NCBI GenBank assembly: GCA_964371695.1
Contig: CAYJOG010000062.1
Coordinates: forward strand, 3,133 to 10,015
Direction: 5' to 3'
DNA length: 6,883 bases
Source: CAYJOG01 sp964371695 [NCBI: uncultured bacterium]
GTDB lineage: Bacteria; CAYJOG01
Position numbers and translations under genes: made by a program. This document shows positions 1-6,000 of this stretch, piece by piece (position 1 is the first letter of the stretch; each line of letters starts with the position of its first letter). A model generated the notes under the pieces. It did no database searches, had not been told where the DNA came from, and was given only the letters and a program-made list of their open reading frames with translations.

Positions 1-1
1 C

Positions 2-61
2 GCCCACGGTGCTGAGGGGGCTGGCGGGGCCCTTGGCCAGCGTGACCACGCCGCCGATGGT
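2..61 (-). repeat. Repeat unit U14, first 20 residues only
   Basis: Residues 2275-2294. It begins T-I-G-G-V-V-T, the standard unit opening directly after S-G-N-T-Q, and is cut by the left edge. This shows that at least one more unit lies downstream and that the C-terminus is outside. Confidence 0.75.
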
Positions 62-3000
62 TTGTGTGTTGCCGCTCACACTGCCGCTCACAATGGCGGC
101 GCTGAGACCGCCGGTGATGTCTTTGGCCACCACCGAGGAGCTCAGCACGGCGCTGGCGCTGAACACTTCGCAGGCCGCCGCCGTGCCCCCCAGGGTGTAA
201 GCCGCCAGCAGGTTTTTGGTGGTGCCCGCCGTGATGTCAAAAGGAGCCGCGAGGGTGAAGATTTGCAGCGTACCGTCCACCGTGTAAGTGGCGGGCGTGG
301 CCCCCAGTTCGGTTTCGCCCACGTCGGCCACGGCGTCGCCGTCGGCGTCGTCAAAAAAGCGCACCTGCAGAATGTCCGCCGAATCGTCAAACTGCGTGGC
401 CGCGCAACCGGCGGGGCTTGCGGGCGTGAGCGCCAACGATTCCACCCTGATGCCCGCGCTGGCGTCTGCCGTCATGCGCAGTTGCGTGGTGGGGGTTTTG
501 TCTTCGGCGTTGTTGTGGGCCCTGGCTGGCGGGTTGTTCAGCCCGGCCTGGAACGTGAGGCCGCCCCGGATGGTCTGGGTGTTGCCATTCACATTGCCCC
601 CACCCACGCCGAACACCTGATTGCTGGTGACGCCGCGCAACTGCACCGCATTGCTGCCGGAAAGATCGGCCCGCAGGGTTTCGCCGGTGCTGGCGGTGTT
701 GGCCATGTCATAAACCAGCAGGTAGTTCTGCGCGGTGTTGGCGGTGATGGTTTCGGTGCCCGCAATGAGGAACGTGGTGGCGGTTTCGTCGCTGCTGTAT
801 TTGTTGGTCGCCAGCGTGATGGCCACGTCGGTGCCGTCCACCTCGCCCTGGGTGGCCCCGCTGTCGCGGTAGAGCTTGAGCTGGGTCACGTCCAGGCGGT
901 CGTCGGCGGTGCCGGTGGGCGTGAGGGTGAGGCCATAAAGGTTGCTGCTTTCGTTGGGGCCGTTGGTGACGGTGAATTGCAGCATGGGCACGTTCAGCGA
1001 ACTGCCCCGGATGTTGCTGGAAATGGGGTTGAACACACCCGCCGCCACAGTGGCCCCGTTGCGGGTGGTCTGGTAGTTGCCGGTGATGGAGCCGCCCAGG
1101 GTGGGTGACACGCTGAGGAAGCTCACCTGTTCACTGGCGCTGACATCGGTGGCGCTGGCGATGGAGGCCCGCGCCGTGAGGCCCGCCGCCGTGCCGTCTA
1201 CAAAGTCATAGACCACCAGCAGGCGGCGCGACTGCCCCGCCGCCACCAGAATGGACGCGCTGGCGTTTTGCGAGGCAAAATCAAACTGCGTGGCGGTGTC
1301 GTTGGCGCTGAAGGAAACCGGCGTGGCGTTGAGCGCCGCTTCGCCGTCCACAATGCCCGGCGTGTTCAGGTCCCAGTAAAACTTCACGGCGGCCAGACTG
1401 GTGAAGTCGTTGACCGTGCCCGCCGGTGTGAGGGTGAGGTAGTTCAGATAAATGCCGCTGTTTGGCCCGGCGGTGAAATCCACCGCCAGCACTTCCGCCT
1501 CGCTGTCGGAAAGATCCACCCCGCCGGTGGCGGGTGTGTTGGGCGAAAGCGACGCCATGAAGGTGCCCGTGGCGATGCGCGTTGGCCCTGCCGCCGCCAC
1601 GGTGGAGCGAATGTTGACCGCGCTGGTGCCCCCCAGGCCCGTGGCCCCCAGGGCAGGCACGGTGGCCACAAAACTGTTGCCGCCGATGGTGCCCGCTGAA
1701 AGGTCATAGGTGACCAGCACGTTTTTGAAACCCGAAGCCGGCAGTGAAAGACCGCTGGTGAAGGTGAACGTGGTGGCGGTGTTATCAGCGGTATACACCA
1801 GAGGCGAGGCGTCTATCTGCGTGTCGCCCGCGCTCACGGTGCCGCTGGCGTCGTTGTCTACCCAGAACTTGACCGCCGTGATGTTGGTGGCATCGTTGCC
1901 CGTGCCGCTGGGGGTGACTTGCAGCGTGTTGAGCGTGATGTTCTCGGCGGAGTCCACCGAGAACTTGAAACTGGCCGCCGGTTGATTGGTCTGGCCGGGC
2001 ACAATGGCCCCGTTGCCGAACAGATTGGCGTTTTCCACCGCCAAATTGCCCGCGACGGTCTGGATATTGCCCGCCGCCGTGGTGTTGGCGTAGATGGTCT
2101 GCAATGAGCTGCCGCCGGTGGCGCGGATGTCGGTGCTTTGTGTGAGCTGTGCGCGGAAGGTGGACCCCGGCGCGATGGGCGTGCCCATGTCATAGGTCAC
2201 CAGCAGGGTTTTGGTGGTGCCCGCCGTGATGGTGCGTGCGCCCGCCGCACCGCCCAGGGTGATGGCGATGGCGGTTTCATCGGCGGGATACACCGCCGCG
2301 CTGGCGGTGACGATCTGCGTTTCACCATCCACAATGCCCGCCGTGCCGGTGTCGAAATAAAACTTGATGCCCGTGATGCCGGTGTTGTCGTTGCCGCTGC
2401 CGGTGGGCTTCACCCGAATCTCTTGCAGCACCAGGTCTTCTTCGCCCGCCTGCAGGCTGAGGGCCATGATGGGCTGGTCATTGCTGTTGGCGCGGATGCC
2501 CTGGGCGGGCGGCGTGTTGGGGCTGAGCGCGAGGAACATCTTGCCCTTGATGGTTTGGATGTTGGCCGCCACCTGGGTGCCGCTGGGGGTGATGGTGGTG
2601 CTGGTGGAAAGGCCCGTGGCGACAACATCGGCAGCAGGGCTGTTGATCTGGTATTGCAGCGTTTTGGAGGGCGAAATGTTGCCGTTGAAATCCACCGCCA
2701 CCAGAATGTTCTTGCTCTGGCCGGAGTTGATGGTGACACCACCCACAATGGTGAACTGCTGCTCCACCGCATCGGTCACGTCGGCGAGAAAGTTGGTGGG
2801 TGTGATGGTGAGCAGGGTGTCGGTGCCGTCCACCGCGCCGGGCGTGGAGCCTTCATCCACATAAAACTTCACCTGGGTGATGCCGGTGTTGTCGTTGAGG
2901 CTGCCCCCGGCCCCCACGCCCACGTCGCGCAGGTCAATGCGGTCCACACGGGTGTTTTCGGTGAGCGCCGAGAGCTTGAAGCCAAACACGGGTACACCCA

Positions 3001-6000
3001 GGGCGTCGGCCTCCACCCCCGCCGCCGCAGGGGGCGAGGTGGCGGTGGTGACGTTCAGTGTGCCATTCAGCACCAGATCGTTGCCCGAAACGGGCACCGT
3101 GCCCGTGGGGTTCAGCGAGGTCACGGTTGAAGACGAAAGCACCACGTCGGTGAGTGCGGCGATTTTGGCGTTGAAGGTCTGCCCCGCCGTGGCGGTGGGA
3201 GACGTTTCCACCACCACAATGAAGTTTTTGGTGGTGCCTGCGGTGATCTGGCGGCAGGTGTCGGGGTCGGTGGACAGATCAAAAAGCGTGGCGGTGTTAT
3301 CAGCGCTGTAACCGGTGGTGACCTGCTTGATGAGACAGTCGCCGGTGTTCAGCGTGCCGCTGTTGTCGTTGTCCAGATAAAGGCTGGGGCTGAGCAGGCC
3401 CGTGGCGTCGTTGCCCGTGCCAGCAGGGGTGATGTTCACCGACTTGAGCGATACGGTCTGGAACGTGTCCGCCGCGATGGAAAATTGCAGATAGGACGCA
3501 CTGATGTTCGTGCCCACGCTCTGCGCGCCGGGGGTCTGGGCCCCCAGGGCCAGGGTGGCGGAACCCACCACGCTTTTGACCGACGAACGCATGGGCTGAA
3601 GACCGGTGGCCACATATTGATTGCTGGTGAGCGCGCCGGTCATGTAGATGTCGTAGAGGTTGGTGATCTGGCCGCTGGCGTCGCGCCCGGCCGACCCGGC
3701 GGTGGCCGCCATGGTGTAGGCCACCAGCAGGTTGGTGGTGATACCCGCCGTCACCGTCACCCCCGTGCCCGCGTTGAAGCTGAAGGACGTGGGTGTGTCG
3801 TTGGCCGTGAACGTGGCGGGTGTGGTGGTGAGCAGTGTGTCGCCGCCATCCACCAAGCCGTTGCTGTTGGTGTCCCAGTAAAACTTCACCGCCGTGATTT
3901 CGGTGGCGTCGCTGGTGGCCAGTCCCCCCGCCCCGCTGGCGGGCGTCGGGTCCAGCAAAATGCTCTTGAGCAGCATGTTTTCTTCCGGCCCCGGCGTGAT
4001 GGCCAGTTGCATGATTTCCATCGAGGCATCGTTCCACACCGCAAAGCTGGTGGTGGGGTTGTTGCTGCCGCTCACCACGGCCACGCTGCCCGCCACCGTG
4101 GCGGTGGCCGGTGTGACGGTGTAACTGTTGGTGAGGATGGCCTGGGAGCTGGACACGCCGGTGGCGGTGACCGAAGTGAGCGCGAGAGCAAAGGTCTCCC
4201 CCGCCGAGGCGCTGCCCGCCATGGTGTAGTCCACGCTGATGTTCCGCGCCTGGGTGATGGTGCTGGCGCACAGGCCCACGCCGCCGGTGATGGTGAAGGA
4301 CCGGGCGGTGTTGTCGGTGGTGTAGGTGTTGGCGGAAAGAGTGCAGAGGTTGGCGGCGTCGTCGTTGCAGCTTTTGCTGGCGGTGTCCACGCAGGCTTTC
4401 ACGGCGCTGATGTCAAAGGCGTCCTGGCCCGTGCCGCTGGGCGTGAGGGTGAAGGTGACGGCGCTGAAGTCTTCGCCGTTGGGCGTCACGTTGAAGTTGG
4501 CCATGTTCACGCCGGGGTTGCTGGCGCTGATAGTGGGCGCGGCGCTCACCTCGGCCCCGTCGGTGATGGTGACCCGGCCTGTGACCTTGTGGGTGTTGCC
4601 CGTGGCCGAGCCGAGGCCCCAGTCGCCCAGGGCGGCGGTGATGGGCGTCTCCTGCCACGTCACCTTGGGGGTGAGGCGCGACGTGCCCGAAGGCATGGTC
4701 ACGGCCAGGGTGTCGCCGGGGTCTGCGGTGGGGGCGGCGGGCAGGTAATACACCACAAACACCGATTTGGCCTGACCGCTGGTGAGGTTGACGGGGGTGT
4801 CCAGGATGAAATTGCGATAGGTGCTGTCGGCGGTGTAGGCGGTGAAGGTGGTGTTGAGTTGGGTATCCAGCGTGCTGCTGAACGCACCGTTGGCGTCGGC
4901 GTCCAGCCATAGCGTGACGTTGGTGAGTTCCGCCAGATCATCCATGGAGCCGGACGGCGTCAGCGCGATGCGCGTGACGTTGTTGGTGGAGCCGGTGCCG
5001 TTGGTAAGCGTCATCTGCATCACCACCTGAAAAGCGGCGTTCTCAATGATGCCCGTGGCCGCAGGATTCGTCGCGCCGGTGCTCACCGTCACGCCCGGAA
5101 TCGCCGACATGCTGTCGCCGGTCTGGACCGAGTTGTTGGGCGCGCTCGCGCCGTCCTGCGGAATCAGCCGCACACCGCTGTTGGACCCGGTGGCCACGAT
5201 ATCCACCGAGGGGCGGTCCATGATGCCCTGAAAGGCTCCCGCCGCCGTGCTGGTGCCCGCCGCCACGTCATAGGCCACCAGCAGGTTGTGGGTGGTGCCG
5301 CTCGCCAGCGTGATGGGCGCGGTGAAGTTGAACGTGGTGGCGGTGTTGTCCGCCGTAAACGTGGTGTTGGTGGTCGCAAGCGTGGTGTCGCCGCTGTCCA
5401 CCCGCCCGGCCTCGGTGCCCACGTCCAGATAAAACCGCACGGCGGTGATGTTGCTCTGGTCGTTGGCGGTGCCGTTGGGGCGGATTTTGATGCTTTGCAG
5501 GCTGGCCTGTTCGGCTGCGGAAACGGTGATCTGCAAACGTTGCACCGCCTGGGTGGGTGCGCCATTGACCACCGCCACCGCCGAGCCGCTCACCGCAGCC
5601 AAAGACTGGTTGGCCACGTTGGTGATGGCCCCATAAACCTGATGGGTGGCGCTGGTGAGCGTGCTGCCGGAGATAGTGGCGTTGCCCGTGCTGGTGCTGC
5701 CGCTGAGTTCCAGATAGGTGGGGCTGATGGAGGCGACGTAGGTGCTGCCGTTCGCGCCGGGCGACACCCCCATGTTATAGGTCACCAGAAACCGCCGGGT
5801 GCCGCTGGCGGTGATGGTCTGGGGGCTTTGCAGGCGATAGGTGAGCGGTGTTGTGCCGCCGTAGTTGAGCGGTGCGCCCACGGGCAGATACAGCGTGTCG
5901 CCCGCGCTCACCACATTGTCGCTGTCCAGGTCTTCATACAGGGCCACTTCGGACACATGGTTGGAGGTGTGGCCGCCGCCGGTGCTGCTGTTGCCCAGTT

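Larger units (their letters stand above)
62..574 (-). repeat. Repeat unit U13 (171 residues), Asp-rich loop plus a cysteine pair
   Basis: Residues 2104-2274. It begins T-I-R-G-G-L-T. The turn is replaced by a longer segment with Cys2160 (P-A-G-C-A-A-T-Q, 2157-2164). F-F is at 2176-2177, and the most acidic loop of the array follows at 2179-2190. The closing strand is A-G-T-T-K-N-L-L-A-A-Y-T at 2219-2230. Cys2238 follows it, giving a second likely disulfide partner within the unit. It ends V-S-G-N-T-Q. Confidence 0.87.

Noticed and set aside
62-1108. Long plus-strand open frame, 348 codons
   Set aside because: It is the exact antisense of the giant gene in codon register. In that register plus-strand stops need TTA, CTA or TCA sense codons, which this GC-rich gene hardly uses, so long empty frames are expected. 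The product is Gly/Arg/His/Val-rich with no domain signs.
2138-3130. Plus-strand open frame, 330 codons
   Set aside because: Antisense shadow in the same register as the others; no independent support.
3300-4271. Minus-strand open frame, 323 codons, His/Gln/Arg-rich
   Set aside because: It is out of frame with the repeat protein and has the H/R/Q/G bias typical of a shifted reading of a Thr/Ala/Gly-rich GC-rich gene. No repeat motif is kept in it.
3485-4912. Long plus-strand open frame, 475 codons
   Set aside because: Same antisense register and same low-complexity G/H/R/V composition as the frame at 62-1108. The minus-strand frame across it shows clear conserved repeats.
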